From Polyangiaceae bacterium (GTDB lineage: Bacteria > Myxococcota_A > Polyangia > Polyangiales > Polyangiaceae), in the NCBI GenBank assembly GCA_029941785.1, contig JAPYTK010000024.1, positions 1-40,869 of the forward strand: a stretch of 40,869 nt of DNA. The letters are read 5' to 3'. The notes beneath the pieces were generated by a model that searched no databases, had not been told where the DNA came from, and saw only the letters and a program-made list of their open reading frames with translations. Of the stretch, positions 26,088 to 33,942 are shown piece after piece (the stretch's first letter is position 1; every line of letters starts with the position of its first letter). Both the position numbers and the translations under genes were made by a program.

Positions 26088-27146
26088 CTACGGGCTGGGC
26101 ATGTTGTTGCCGGGCGCCTCAATCAAGTCGCAGACTCCGTTTTTGCAACTCAGCACGCCAGTGCAATCAGCGCTTTGGTTGCATTTTTCGCCGTCCTTGC
26201 ATCCTTCGCAATCCGCTCCGCCGCAATCGATGTCCGATTCCCCGCCGTTGCTCACGCCGTCCTTGCACGTCGGCGCCTGACACGCGCCGACTGGGTTGTT
26301 CTCCGGGGCGAGACACACGACGCTCTCACAGTCGCTCGCCGCGACGCAAATCTGGCCAACCCCGCACCGGTCACATTGGCCGGGCCCCCCGCAATCGTCG
26401 TCCGTCTCCGTTCCGTTCTTGACGTTATCATCGCAAGCCGGTGCGGCACAGATCAGTGCGGTGCATACACCACTGTTGCAATCGGCACCGATGACGCACG
26501 CCAAACCATCTGCGCAGGAGCCGCAATCCGATCCGCCGCAGTCCACCGCCGTCTCCCCCACGTCGGGCATGCCGTTGGTACATTGCTCCGGCACGCAAGC
26601 GTTGTCCACGCACAGGCAGCTGTCGCCGTTCGGATCGCAGCCGTCACAATCAGTGGCATCCAAGCACTCGACACAGGTGCCGTCGCCGTCGCATCGCAAC
26701 GGTGACTCGCCGGGGGAAGACTCGGTGCACGGTGTTCCTGCCGAAGCGGGCTCATCCTCAACCGTCTGCGACTGAGAATCGCAGCTCAACACAACACAAC
26801 TCTGAGTAGGTGACGGAACATCCTTCGCATCGAAAATGTCGACGACCTCGAAATTCGGACCGCAGGAGCGCAGGTGGCAATCCCCCTCTTGTTGGCTCGG
26901 CAAGGCAAACCCCTCGGGTACCTCCACGATGACGCAACGGCCCTCGTCACAATTGCGATACCGGCAATGACCGACCGGCCCTGCGCAATCGTCCGCGACG
27001 GCGCATTCGACGACCGGTGGCTCCTTCACGTCAATCGCCTCCATGGCAGAGCATGCGACGAGCCAGGAAAGAGCCACGACGGCCCACCTCACGCGTCCGA
27101 AAGGCGGTCGCCCGGGAGCGTCACGGTCAGGTTCGTTCTTGTTCAT
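26088..27146 (-). CDS. Cysteine-repeat lipoprotein
   Basis: A 352-residue predicted lipoprotein with lipobox LVAC near residue 32. The C-terminal two thirds contain about three copies of a ~45-residue repeat of the form C-x-NG-x-x-D-x-GE-x-x-x-DCGG-x-x-C-x-x-C, then a short C-x-x-DC-x-SGVC part. One example is NGMPDVGETAVDCGG. Such repeats are common in secreted myxobacterial proteins and often occur in surface or matrix proteins; the function is not known. The ATG at 27146 was preferred because the leader then has normal length. A TTG at 27155 with AAAGG upstream and an ATG at 27188 are alternatives. It is convergent with the twin CX3C lipoprotein, with only one base between the two stops. 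Confidence 0.7.
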   Translation of the reverse strand: MNKNEPDRDAPGRPPFGRVRWAVVALSWLVACSAMEAIDVKEPPVVECAVADDCAGPVGHCRYRNCDEGRCVIVEVPEGFALPSQQEGDCHLRSCGPNFEVVDIFDAKDVPSPTQSCVVLSCDSQSQTVEDEPASAGTPCTESSPGESPLRCDGDGTCVECLDATDCDGCDPNGDSCLCVDNACVPEQCTNGMPDVGETAVDCGGSDCGSCADGLACVIGADCNSGVCTALICAAPACDDNVKNGTETDDDCGGPGQCDRCGVGQICVAASDCESVVCLAPENNPVGACQAPTCKDGVSNGGESDIDCGGADCEGCKDGEKCNQSADCTGVLSCKNGVCDLIEAPGNNMPSP

Positions 27147-27155
27147 CGTCGTCAA

Positions 27156-27176
27156 TTCGTACAGACCTTTCGTACA
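27156..27176. repeat. Direct repeat TTCGTACA at the lipoprotein promoter
   Basis: Two identical 8-base copies (27156-27163 and 27169-27176) lie 13 bases apart just upstream of the cysteine-repeat lipoprotein gene. The spacing is close to one helical turn plus two bases. They might bind a regulator or be incidental. Confidence 0.3.
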
Positions 27177-27284
27177 ATTCTTGCGCATTGTCTGAGGGGA
27201 AAACGCGCACGCCCCTCAAGAGGCACGTGATTCCGGGTCATTGTGAGGGTCGATCATTACTGATTCAAGACAATTGCAAACAGC

Positions 27285-27301
27285 GTGCCATTAACGGGCA
27301 C
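27285..27301. other. Small inverted repeat after the hydroxylase gene
   Basis: GTGCC-N7-GGCAC forms a 5-bp stem some 57 bases past the stop of the fatty acid hydroxylase gene on the minus strand, followed by only a short TTT. It could be a weak terminator of the oxidase locus or an operator for the lipoprotein gene downstream. The whole gap (27147-27357) is otherwise featureless. Confidence 0.25.
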
Positions 27302-27357
27302 TGTAGAGCAAGATAACGCGGCGCGAGTCCCGGCGCCAGTGTCCACGGCGACGCTGC

Positions 27358-28194
27358 CTATTTGCGTTCCCTAGCCTGCGCTGCCGCCCCATATTGTTGG
27401 CTGCTCTTTCCGAGCGGCCAAATGAGCTCCTGCCACCAGCTCGCCGGCTCGACTTTCTCCAAGCCAAACACCGTCGGTCGCCGATTGGTGATCTTCGCGG
27501 TACCGAAGATCACGTCCCACAGAAAGAGAAAATTGCCATAGTTCCCCTTGTAGTGCGTCACCCCATCCTCTTGATGACGCCCGTGGTGTGCCGCATGGGT
27601 TGCCGGCGTGGAGATGACTCGACTGAGCAACCACATGAGTGGTCGGGTCGCTCGATTCTCAAGCAAGAGCTGGTCCCAAGGCAGACTACAATGCGCCGTA
27701 CAGATGACGAGCATCTTCGGAATGATGTAGGCCACGTACACGGCTCCGAAACCCAAATGGATCAAGGCAGCGGAAAACCACAAGCTCGGCATGAGCGCGT
27801 AATAAATGAGACTGTTGCGGTACACGACCCGCACCGACAGATAAGGGGCCGAGTGGTGCGCACGATGAAACGCATACAGCCACGGGACGCTGTGCGACAA
27901 ACGATGCCACGCGTATTGGCTGAGATCGTCGGCCACTAGCAAGATCGCAAACATGAGCCACGCCGGCCAGTGCGACCACGCGTTGTGGCTACCTGGCGCA
28001 ACGGTCTCGACCACCATCGGACCGACGGTGAGCGTCATGGGAATGATCAAGGACGGGATGGCCAAACCCGCCGCGACCTCCAAGATGACGTCCTTAGGCG
28101 TCGTCTGCTCAGCGTGAAGAAAACGGCCTGCGGCGAGCTCGAGCAAGGCGAGGCCCAAGAAGATCGCCCCAACCACCAGCCGATAATCGATCAT
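27358..28194 (-). CDS. Fatty acid hydroxylase / sterol desaturase family protein
   Basis: A 278-residue membrane protein with four to five hydrophobic segments and the His clusters of the di-iron fatty acid hydroxylase superfamily: HRLSH and HRAHH (about residues 97-114) and HAAHHGRH (about 200-207). Members hydroxylate or desaturate lipids such as sterols, carotenoids or fatty acids. It is the last gene of the cytochrome oxidase locus, starting 74 bases after the dihaem cytochrome c gene. The placement suggests joint transcription, but no biochemical link is obvious beyond use of O2. Its substrate is unknown. Confidence 0.85.
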   Translation of the reverse strand: MIDYRLVVGAIFLGLALLELAAGRFLHAEQTTPKDVILEVAAGLAIPSLIIPMTLTVGPMVVETVAPGSHNAWSHWPAWLMFAILLVADDLSQYAWHRLSHSVPWLYAFHRAHHSAPYLSVRVVYRNSLIYYALMPSLWFSAALIHLGFGAVYVAYIIPKMLVICTAHCSLPWDQLLLENRATRPLMWLLSRVISTPATHAAHHGRHQEDGVTHYKGNYGNFLFLWDVIFGTAKITNRRPTVFGLEKVEPASWWQELIWPLGKSSQQYGAAAQARERK

Positions 28195-28231
28195 GTCGCC
28201 TCTCGGGAACGAAAGCCCCCCGATTCAACGG

Positions 28232-28257
28232 GCCAATTCCACGCGCCAATTCCACGC
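28232..28257. repeat. Exact 13-bp tandem duplication
   Basis: GCCAATTCCACGC occurs twice head to tail in the gap between the cytochrome c and hydroxylase genes. It is probably a simple replication-slippage duplication. Confidence 0.8.
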
Positions 28258-28268
28258 ACCTTTCACGC

Positions 28269-29600
28269 TCAGGGTGCGGCAGGCGCAGCCGGCGCGGCAG
28301 GCTTGGCCGCAGGTTTCGCTGGAGCAGGCTCGGCCGGCGCCGCCGCGGTCTTGGGCGCAGCAGGAGCAGCCGGTGCGGCAGGCTTGGCCGGTGTGGCAGG
28401 CTTGGCCGGTGCAGGCTTGGCCGCAGCCGTCGCCGTCTTCTTTTCACCGTCATCAGCCTTCTTCTTGGCCGCCTCGTCGCCCTCGTCGCCGTCTTCGTCC
28501 GCCTCATCGGTGGCCGGAGCCGGAGGTGGCGGTGGTGGCACGAACTTCGGTTGGATTTCGAGCTTGTCCCAGAGCGCCGCGCGCTTGGCCCGATTCTCGG
28601 GTTCACCCAAGAGCTGCAAGGAACGCACGTAATAGGCCAGGGCCCACAGCTCCGATTCGGACAGCGCGCCGGTCCACGCGGGCATCTTGCCGACACCGGC
28701 GGAGATGAGACGATGGAGATCGGTCAGCTCGTTGCCGCGCCGAATGGATCGAAGCTTGTCGATCGTGAAGTCCGGCGGCAGGACATCCACCCCGTACAGA
28801 TCTTTCGCCTCCACGAGTTTCGACTCGTACATGTTCGGGCGGAAGGTCGTCTTGGCTTTTCCGTCAACCGCGAGCGAGCGGTCGCTGAAGTCCTGCTTCG
28901 TGAGGTAGGTCGCGTGGCAAGTCCAGCACTGGGCCTTGAGATGGTACAGCTCTTCGCCCTTCTCGATCGCCGCTTGCGATTTGCCCTTCCACGGATCGGG
29001 GGTCGTCTTGATCGGTTCGCCGATCTTCGCCTTGAGCTGACCCTTCTTTTTTCCCCTGGTGAACTTCTGCTGCCAGCGGTTGTCCTTGCCGTCCACGCCG
29101 GGAAAGGTCTTGATGAACTGGATGACCTCCCAAAGTTGCTGCTCCGGGATGTCCCAAGGCAACATCGCCGTGCCATGCAAACCGTCCCAAATGATGCGAG
29201 CGAGATCGACATCACTCGGCAGCTTGCCCGCAGGAACAGCGCCAAATTTGAAGTTACCCTTCTTGAAATTACGGGGCGGCGGCCTTAGCCCGTAAGAAGA
29301 GGGCCCCTTGCCGTCGCCGTCCATGCCGTGACAGGCGTAGCAATAGTGCACGTACGCTTCGCGGCCCCGGTTCAATGCCGCTGCCGGAACGACGACGCCA
29401 CCCTTGACGACCTTGCCAGCCGCATCACGGGCCGGAAAGGTATAGTCCTGCGTGATCTTCGTCAACGCCCACGGCTGCGGCCCATCGTCGGCGCAGCCAC
29501 CGGCCAGACCGGCGAGAGCGACGGCCGCGGCGAGTGCGAACGCACCCGTGGTTCGTGTTCCCGATTGCAAGTGTGTCATCTTCTTGTCTGAACGATTCAT
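28269..29600 (-). CDS. Dihaem cytochrome c lipoprotein
   Basis: A 443-residue lipoprotein (lipobox LAGGC, Cys36) with two cytochrome c domains. The first haem motif is CYACH (87-91), with a likely Met ligand in HGTAMLPWD. The second is CWTCH (225-229), with a Met in GVGKMPAWTG. The C-terminal ~90 residues are low complexity, first acidic then Ala/Pro/Lys repeats (KPAAPAAP-like), and may span the periplasm or cell-wall layer. It lies 55 bases after the second subunit III-like gene, so it is a good candidate for the membrane-bound electron donor to the oxidase. The start is ATG 29600 or seven codons later; both ribosome binding sites are weak. Confidence 0.85.
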   Translation of the reverse strand: MNRSDKKMTHLQSGTRTTGAFALAAAVALAGLAGGCADDGPQPWALTKITQDYTFPARDAAGKVVKGGVVVPAAALNRGREAYVHYCYACHGMDGDGKGPSSYGLRPPPRNFKKGNFKFGAVPAGKLPSDVDLARIIWDGLHGTAMLPWDIPEQQLWEVIQFIKTFPGVDGKDNRWQQKFTRGKKKGQLKAKIGEPIKTTPDPWKGKSQAAIEKGEELYHLKAQCWTCHATYLTKQDFSDRSLAVDGKAKTTFRPNMYESKLVEAKDLYGVDVLPPDFTIDKLRSIRRGNELTDLHRLISAGVGKMPAWTGALSESELWALAYYVRSLQLLGEPENRAKRAALWDKLEIQPKFVPPPPPPAPATDEADEDGDEGDEAAKKKADDGEKKTATAAAKPAPAKPATPAKPAAPAAPAAPKTAAAPAEPAPAKPAAKPAAPAAPAAP

Positions 29601-29655
29601 CTTCTTTATTCCGGAGCCGTATCATCACGCCAACAGCGCAATCCCCGACCTGAGA

Positions 29656-30258
29656 TCAGAGCAAAAACATCCCTACGAACATGAAGGCCCATACTCCTCC
29701 GACGAAGTGCCAAAACATGCCGCACAATCGAAGCGTCGTTACACGCTCCGCCATGGAACGACCACCCAGGGTCATTCCCAACAGATAAGCGAGCACCGCA
29801 AGCCCTGCCGCTACGTGCAAGGCGTGAAGGACGGTCAAGCTGTAGAAGACCGTGCCTAGAGTTCCGGTGGAAGGGGTGAGCCCCTGCTGCCAGGTGGTCC
29901 ACCACAGCAAGGTCTGGAGCCCGACGAAGGCCAAGCCGAGAACGAAGGTGGCAAGCATCCAGAGACTCGCCGGCCTCCGTTGGCCCTCACGCATCGATCG
30001 CAGGGCCCGAACCAGAGCGACGCTCGAACAGCCAATCACCACGGTATTGAGTGATGGCAGGGCGATCGGCAGAGCGGGTAAACCTGGCGGAGGCCAGGCC
30101 AGTGTGTGGGCCCGCAAACCCAGGTACATGAAGAACAAGGCCGCGAACATCATGCCCCAGGAGCCGAGCGCGACCATCATGCCGATCGCGCTCGTCTGCT
30201 CATTGCGACGCTGCTCGAGCAGCGCCTGGGGGTGAAGTTGTACGACGTTGTGCATCAT
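29656..30258 (-). CDS. Second cytochrome c oxidase subunit III-like protein
   Basis: A 200-residue protein with about five membrane helices and subunit III-type motifs: an early MMVALGSWGMMFAALFF helix, VLHALHVAAGL near residue 145, and FWHFVGGVWAFMF near the end. It follows subunit I by 35 bases. The locus also has a separate subunit III gene (33943-34632), so this is a second, shorter member. It could be a true second subunit or a NorE-like relative. Its role in the complex is not settled by sequence. Confidence 0.82.
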   Translation of the reverse strand: MMHNVVQLHPQALLEQRRNEQTSAIGMMVALGSWGMMFAALFFMYLGLRAHTLAWPPPGLPALPIALPSLNTVVIGCSSVALVRALRSMREGQRRPASLWMLATFVLGLAFVGLQTLLWWTTWQQGLTPSTGTLGTVFYSLTVLHALHVAAGLAVLAYLLGMTLGGRSMAERVTTLRLCGMFWHFVGGVWAFMFVGMFLL

Positions 30259-30293
30259 CGGCCTAGATCAGGCGAGGCAAGACAGCGACAGGC

Positions 30294-32099
30294 TCAAGCC
30301 GTCGCAGCCACCTCGTCGCTCGTCGCCGCATCCGCCGCGGGGTCAAATTCCTCGGTCTGCCCGATCCAATCACGGCCGAGCTTTTCGAGGACCTCAGGAT
30401 GGTTGTATTCGTGGGGCCCGCGGTAGACGACCGGGATCCGGTCGAAGTTGTGGTGGACCGGCGGCGAGGCACAGTCCGTCCACTCGATCGTGCCCAGCTC
30501 CCAGGGATTCTGTGAAGCTCTCTTTCCGGCAAACAGCGAGTAAAAGAAGTTGTACACGAAGGCGAGCTGACCAATCGCGAGAGCGAAGGCGCAGTAGGTC
30601 GTGAACCGGTTCAGATCCTGTAGACCCTCGAGGTAGGAATACTGAAAGGGATCGTAGAGGCGACGCTGCTGACCCGCGTAGCCGGCCAGCATCTGAAAGC
30701 CGAAGACCAAGGTCAGGCCAACCGTGGAGAACCAGAAGTGAACCTTTCCGAGAAAAGGGTTCATCAGGCGGCCGTACATCTTGGGAAACCAAAGATACAG
30801 CGCACCAAAACTTCCCAGGAAGGCCGCGGACGCCATCGTGAGGTGGAAGTGCCCGACGACGAACATCGTGTCGTGAAGATACAGATCCGTCGAGATGGTC
30901 CCGAGATAAATGCCTGTCAACCCGCCCAAGCCGAACACGAAGATCGTGCCCAGACCGAACAACATCGGCACCGTGAGGCGGATCGAGCCCTTCCAAATCG
31001 TGTGCAGCCAATTCAAAAAGAGAATCTCTGCCGGCACGCTGATGACGAGCGTCAAGAGCATGAACGCCTGGCCGAGCAAGGGACTCATCCCCGTCACGAA
31101 CATATGGTGTCCGTACACGACCGCGCTGAGCACGGTGACGGTGATCATCGCGTAGATCGAACCCCTGAACCAGTAGGCTGGCTTGCGAGCGAAAAACGAC
31201 ATGAAGTCGATCACGAAACCCCAGATGGGCAGGATCAAGATGTAGACCTCGGGATGCCCGAAGATCCAGAACAAGTGCTGGAACAAGATCGGATCGCCCG
31301 TCCCACCCGCGGCGCCGGTCAAGAAGAACTGCGTGCCGAAGTGTCGATCGAACAGAAGCATCAAGCCCGCAGAGCCGAGGACGGGAACGAACAGGGCGTT
31401 GAGAATCGAGGTGAGCCACAACCCCCACACGGTGCCCGGCATGCGAAACCAGGTCATTCCCGGAGCCCGAAAACGGATCACGGTCGTGATGTAGTTGATC
31501 GCGCCCATGATCGTCGACACGCCGGTGACGAACAAAGCCAGCACCATCAGCGATTGACCCAGTCCGGGCGTGCCGACCTGGCTGGCCAGTGGAGGATACG
31601 TCGTCCAGCCGGCCGCGGCCGAGCCGAGCTCGACACAGAAGGACGCCAACACGAGCGCCTGCGAGAGCGCGAAGATCCAAAAGGAGAGCAAGTTGAGCCA
31701 CGGGAAGGCCATGTCCCGCGCACCGATCATCAGCGGAATGCAAAAGTTGCCAAAGCAACCAATCATGATCGGCGTGATCGCGAAGAAGATCATGATAAGG
31801 CCGTGAGTCGTGAAAATCGTATTGTACGTCGGCGGCGTGATCGCGCCCTGCGTATCAGGAAAGAGCAAATTCCCAACGACGGGAACGGCCTCGCCCGGGT
31901 AGGCCCATTGCCAGCGAATGAGCATCGCCAGCATGCCCCCGAAGAACAGGAACAACAGTCCGGCCCACAGGAACTGTTTGGCGATGTACTTGTGATCGAT
32001 CGAAAACACGTAGTGCTTCACGAAGCTCTTTGGAGTTTCGTGAATGTGTTGCAGATGCTGGGCCGCCTCGATGTCGGCCGGTGTCATGACGCCTTGCAT
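30294..32099 (-). CDS. ctaD: Cytochrome c oxidase subunit I (aa3-type)
   Basis: A 601-residue haem-copper oxidase core with 12 membrane helices, reducing O2 to water and pumping protons. Haem and CuB ligands are present: His99 in TTHG, HPEVY with Glu284 and the cross-linked Tyr, the HH pair in VYGHHMF, and GHFH for both haems. The D-channel Asp129 and Asn118/Asn136 (GARDMAFPWLN) are kept. The K-channel is not: where SVPTGIKxF is expected the sequence is SVPAEILFLNW, so Leu360 replaces the conserved Lys and Ala357 the Thr. The ATG has GAGGAG 11 bases upstream and lies 15 bases after subunit II. C-terminal residues after about 530 are hydrophilic and include the WTDCASPPVHHNF segment common in A-type enzymes. 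Confidence 0.95.
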   Translation of the reverse strand: MQGVMTPADIEAAQHLQHIHETPKSFVKHYVFSIDHKYIAKQFLWAGLLFLFFGGMLAMLIRWQWAYPGEAVPVVGNLLFPDTQGAITPPTYNTIFTTHGLIMIFFAITPIMIGCFGNFCIPLMIGARDMAFPWLNLLSFWIFALSQALVLASFCVELGSAAAGWTTYPPLASQVGTPGLGQSLMVLALFVTGVSTIMGAINYITTVIRFRAPGMTWFRMPGTVWGLWLTSILNALFVPVLGSAGLMLLFDRHFGTQFFLTGAAGGTGDPILFQHLFWIFGHPEVYILILPIWGFVIDFMSFFARKPAYWFRGSIYAMITVTVLSAVVYGHHMFVTGMSPLLGQAFMLLTLVISVPAEILFLNWLHTIWKGSIRLTVPMLFGLGTIFVFGLGGLTGIYLGTISTDLYLHDTMFVVGHFHLTMASAAFLGSFGALYLWFPKMYGRLMNPFLGKVHFWFSTVGLTLVFGFQMLAGYAGQQRRLYDPFQYSYLEGLQDLNRFTTYCAFALAIGQLAFVYNFFYSLFAGKRASQNPWELGTIEWTDCASPPVHHNFDRIPVVYRGPHEYNHPEVLEKLGRDWIGQTEEFDPAADAATSDEVAATA

Positions 32100-32114
32100 T
32101 GGGTCTTCGCTCCT

Positions 32115-33056
32115 CTAGTTCCTCGCCTCGGGGGCGAGTGAAACTGACTGGCTCCGCTCGGGTGCGAGGGCAGCCGATTTGGGCTTGCCTTCGACACTGA
32201 TGCCATCATCGTTTGTGTCCGCCTTCTTCCAAGCCCAACCCCACTTGGCCGCCTGGTCCTTGGGGTCGTAACCCCGTGCGTGAATGCGGCTCATCTTGTC
32301 GGACCAGCTCTTGTATTCGTCCATCTTCAGGATCGTGAGCAAGCCCTTCATCTTGTAGTGGTGCGTACCGCAGTGCTGCGTGCACGCGATGTCAAACTCG
32401 CCCGTCTCCTTGGCGGTCGTCCACATCCGGTTGATCATGCCGGGCATCGCATCCTGTTTGATGCGCAAGTTCGGCAAGGAGAAACTATGGATGACGTCGG
32501 TCGAAGCGAGCTGAAACAGGATGGGCACACCCACGGGCACCCGAATGTCATTCAAGGTGACGATATCGTCGGCGGTGTTGAATTTGCCGTCCGGTCCGGC
32601 GTATCGCGCATCCCACGCCCATTGATGGGCGTTGATCTCGATGCGTACGGCCTCGGGGTGCTTTTCCGCCTCGGTATAGTTCCAGAACGTGGTGTTCACA
32701 TCGATCGTCGAGTTAAACCAAAGGTTTCCATCGACGACCAAGAAGATGACCGCGCTGATCGCCATCGCGAACGCGACGTGATGACCCGAGTCGCCGTGGT
32801 CGTACTCCGCTTGGTGATCCTTGCCGTGCTTGACAACCGCCGCAGCCATCCAGATGCACATAATGACAAACAAGATGGTGATGAAAAACGTCGTGGCGTT
32901 GATCAACCAGTCGATCTTGTGTCCGTCCACCGACACATCCCGGGGCAATCCCCAGCCGGTCGCGGGAACCGGGGCCGCGTTGGCAAAGGTCGCCGAGGTC
33001 AAAGCCACGAGCGTCACGAGCAGGCTCGTTAGTCTCTTTTTAAGGTGATTCATCAT
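32115..33056 (-). CDS. ctaC: Cytochrome c oxidase subunit II (CuA)
   Basis: A 313-residue subunit with a signal peptide (to ANA), two membrane helices and the CuA cupredoxin domain, which takes electrons from cytochrome c. CuA ligands are His in DVIHSF and the loop CTQHCGTHHYKM, with both Cys, His and Met. The usual Glu between the two Cys is Gln. The aromatic electron-entry region is HQWAWDARY, followed by an acidic insertion GPDGKFNTADDI. There is no fused cytochrome c domain. A ~50-residue hydrophilic tail follows the CuA domain. The start is taken as ATG 33056 (or the adjacent 33053), with GGA upstream; a longer frame from 33080 is less likely because it lengthens the signal peptide. Confidence 0.93.
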   Translation of the reverse strand: MMNHLKKRLTSLLVTLVALTSATFANAAPVPATGWGLPRDVSVDGHKIDWLINATTFFITILFVIMCIWMAAAVVKHGKDHQAEYDHGDSGHHVAFAMAISAVIFLVVDGNLWFNSTIDVNTTFWNYTEAEKHPEAVRIEINAHQWAWDARYAGPDGKFNTADDIVTLNDIRVPVGVPILFQLASTDVIHSFSLPNLRIKQDAMPGMINRMWTTAKETGEFDIACTQHCGTHHYKMKGLLTILKMDEYKSWSDKMSRIHARGYDPKDQAAKWGWAWKKADTNDDGISVEGKPKSAALAPERSQSVSLAPEARN

Positions 33057-33108
33057 GGTAAATCCGATGTTCATGCCCAAAACGACATTCCCTTCACAAC
33101 CTGCGTCC

Positions 33109-33336
33109 TCACGCGCTGTCCTCTGCGGTCTCGTCGCGATTTCCGCGCTTGATCCAAAGCCCGACGCTCAATGCGACCATCCAAGGCGAGAGCACCATGG
33201 CGCCGAGCGCCACGTTCGACATCAGCCCTCCGTCGCCACGCTCTGCGCAAACCGGGCAGGCCAACGCCAAAGACGAGCCGAGCACCGAAGCGAGTCCCCA
33301 GCCCGTCGCCACCATGTGTCGCAGGACGTTTCTCAT
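33109..33336 (-). CDS. Small membrane protein with CPVC motif
   Basis: A 75-residue protein with two hydrophobic segments (about 10-27 and 40-60) and the motif ACPVCAER between them, probably exposed outside the membrane. Its ATG shares one base with the stop of the subunit IV gene (TGATG), so it is translationally coupled, and subunit II follows 52 bases later. The CxxC pair next to a copper oxidase suggests a thiol or copper-handling accessory, but this is inference. No family name is recalled with certainty. Confidence 0.65.
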   Translation of the reverse strand: MRNVLRHMVATGWGLASVLGSSLALACPVCAERGDGGLMSNVALGAMVLSPWMVALSVGLWIKRGNRDETAEDSA

Positions 33337-33893
33337 CAATGACCCCACCGCGCGCGGTACATCCCCTCCGCGATCAAGATGAACGCGTAGAGCGCCGGAA
33401 AGGCAATCGGGAAAGCCACGGTCCACTTCATGAACTTCGTCTCGCCCTTGAGATGCATGTAGTAAAGCGCCACGATCGCCGCCTTGCCCAAGGCGAGCGC
33501 CACGAGCGCGGGCACCAGCAGATTCTTGGCGATGTTCATGCTCGGATGTGCCACACCGACTTCGAGGACCGTCAACACGATCAACCCGACGAACACACGC
33601 ATGTAGCCTCGTACATGCTCTTTGTGGTCGTGGGCGTGATGGGCGCCATGAGCATCCGGAGCGTCCTCGGCGTCATCCGCGTCATCCGCGTCATCCGCGT
33701 CATCGTCGGCTTCATCCGCGTCATCGTCGGCTTCATCCGCGTCATCGTCGGCCGCTTCCGCTTCGTCGCCGTCGTCAGCCGCTTCCGCTTCGTCGCCGTC
33801 GTCAGCCGCTTCCGCCTCGTCGGCCGGCGCCGACTCTTCCTCGGTGTCGTCGACGTCGTCCTTTTTGCTCTCTTTTTTCTCGTCTTCGCTCAT
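33336..33893 (-). CDS. Cytochrome c oxidase subunit IV-like protein with acidic repeat tail
   Basis: A 185-residue protein. The last ~95 residues have three membrane helices and resemble bacterial subunit IV (caa3-type) proteins: MRVFVGLIVLTVLEVGVAH, ALALGKAAIVALYYMHLKGE and a final ALYAFILIAEGMY. The first ~80 residues are almost entirely Asp, Glu and Ala in tandem repeats of seven to nine residues, followed by His-rich HGAHHAHDHKEH. The acidic part is encoded by DNA tandem repeats. It lies between the main subunit III gene and the coupled CPVC gene. The acidic/His segment might bind metal ions or cytochrome c. Confidence 0.8.
   Translation of the reverse strand: MSEDEKKESKKDDVDDTEEESAPADEAEAADDGDEAEAADDGDEAEAADDDADEADDDADEADDDADDADDADDAEDAPDAHGAHHAHDHKEHVRGYMRVFVGLIVLTVLEVGVAHPSMNIAKNLLVPALVALALGKAAIVALYYMHLKGETKFMKWTVAFPIAFPALYAFILIAEGMYRARWGH
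33672..33822. repeat. Tandem repeats inside the subunit IV gene
   Basis: Three repeat families run back to back. A 9-mer GTCATCCGC occurs three times (33672-33698). A 21-mer occurs twice plus a part (33699-33752). A 27-mer occurs twice plus a part (33751-33822). All unit lengths are multiples of three, so they preserve the reading frame and encode the Asp/Glu/Ala-rich tail. Copy number is likely to vary between strains. Confidence 0.85.
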
Positions 33894-33942
33894 GGTTCAG
33901 ATCTCTGAAAAACTCGGCAGCTGCCTACTAACGTTGTGCGCA

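Noticed and set aside
27320-27337. GGCGC-N8-GCGCC hairpin as terminator of the oxidase locus
   Set aside because: Only five pairs and no T run follows on the minus strand.
30738-32141. A 467-codon plus-strand frame opposite oxidase subunit I
   Set aside because: Translation is Glu/His/Arg/Gln-rich without motifs and is a shadow of ctaD.
33672-33822. Regular short repeats that could suggest a CRISPR array
   Set aside because: Units are contiguous without spacers, multiples of three in length, and encode the acidic tail of subunit IV.
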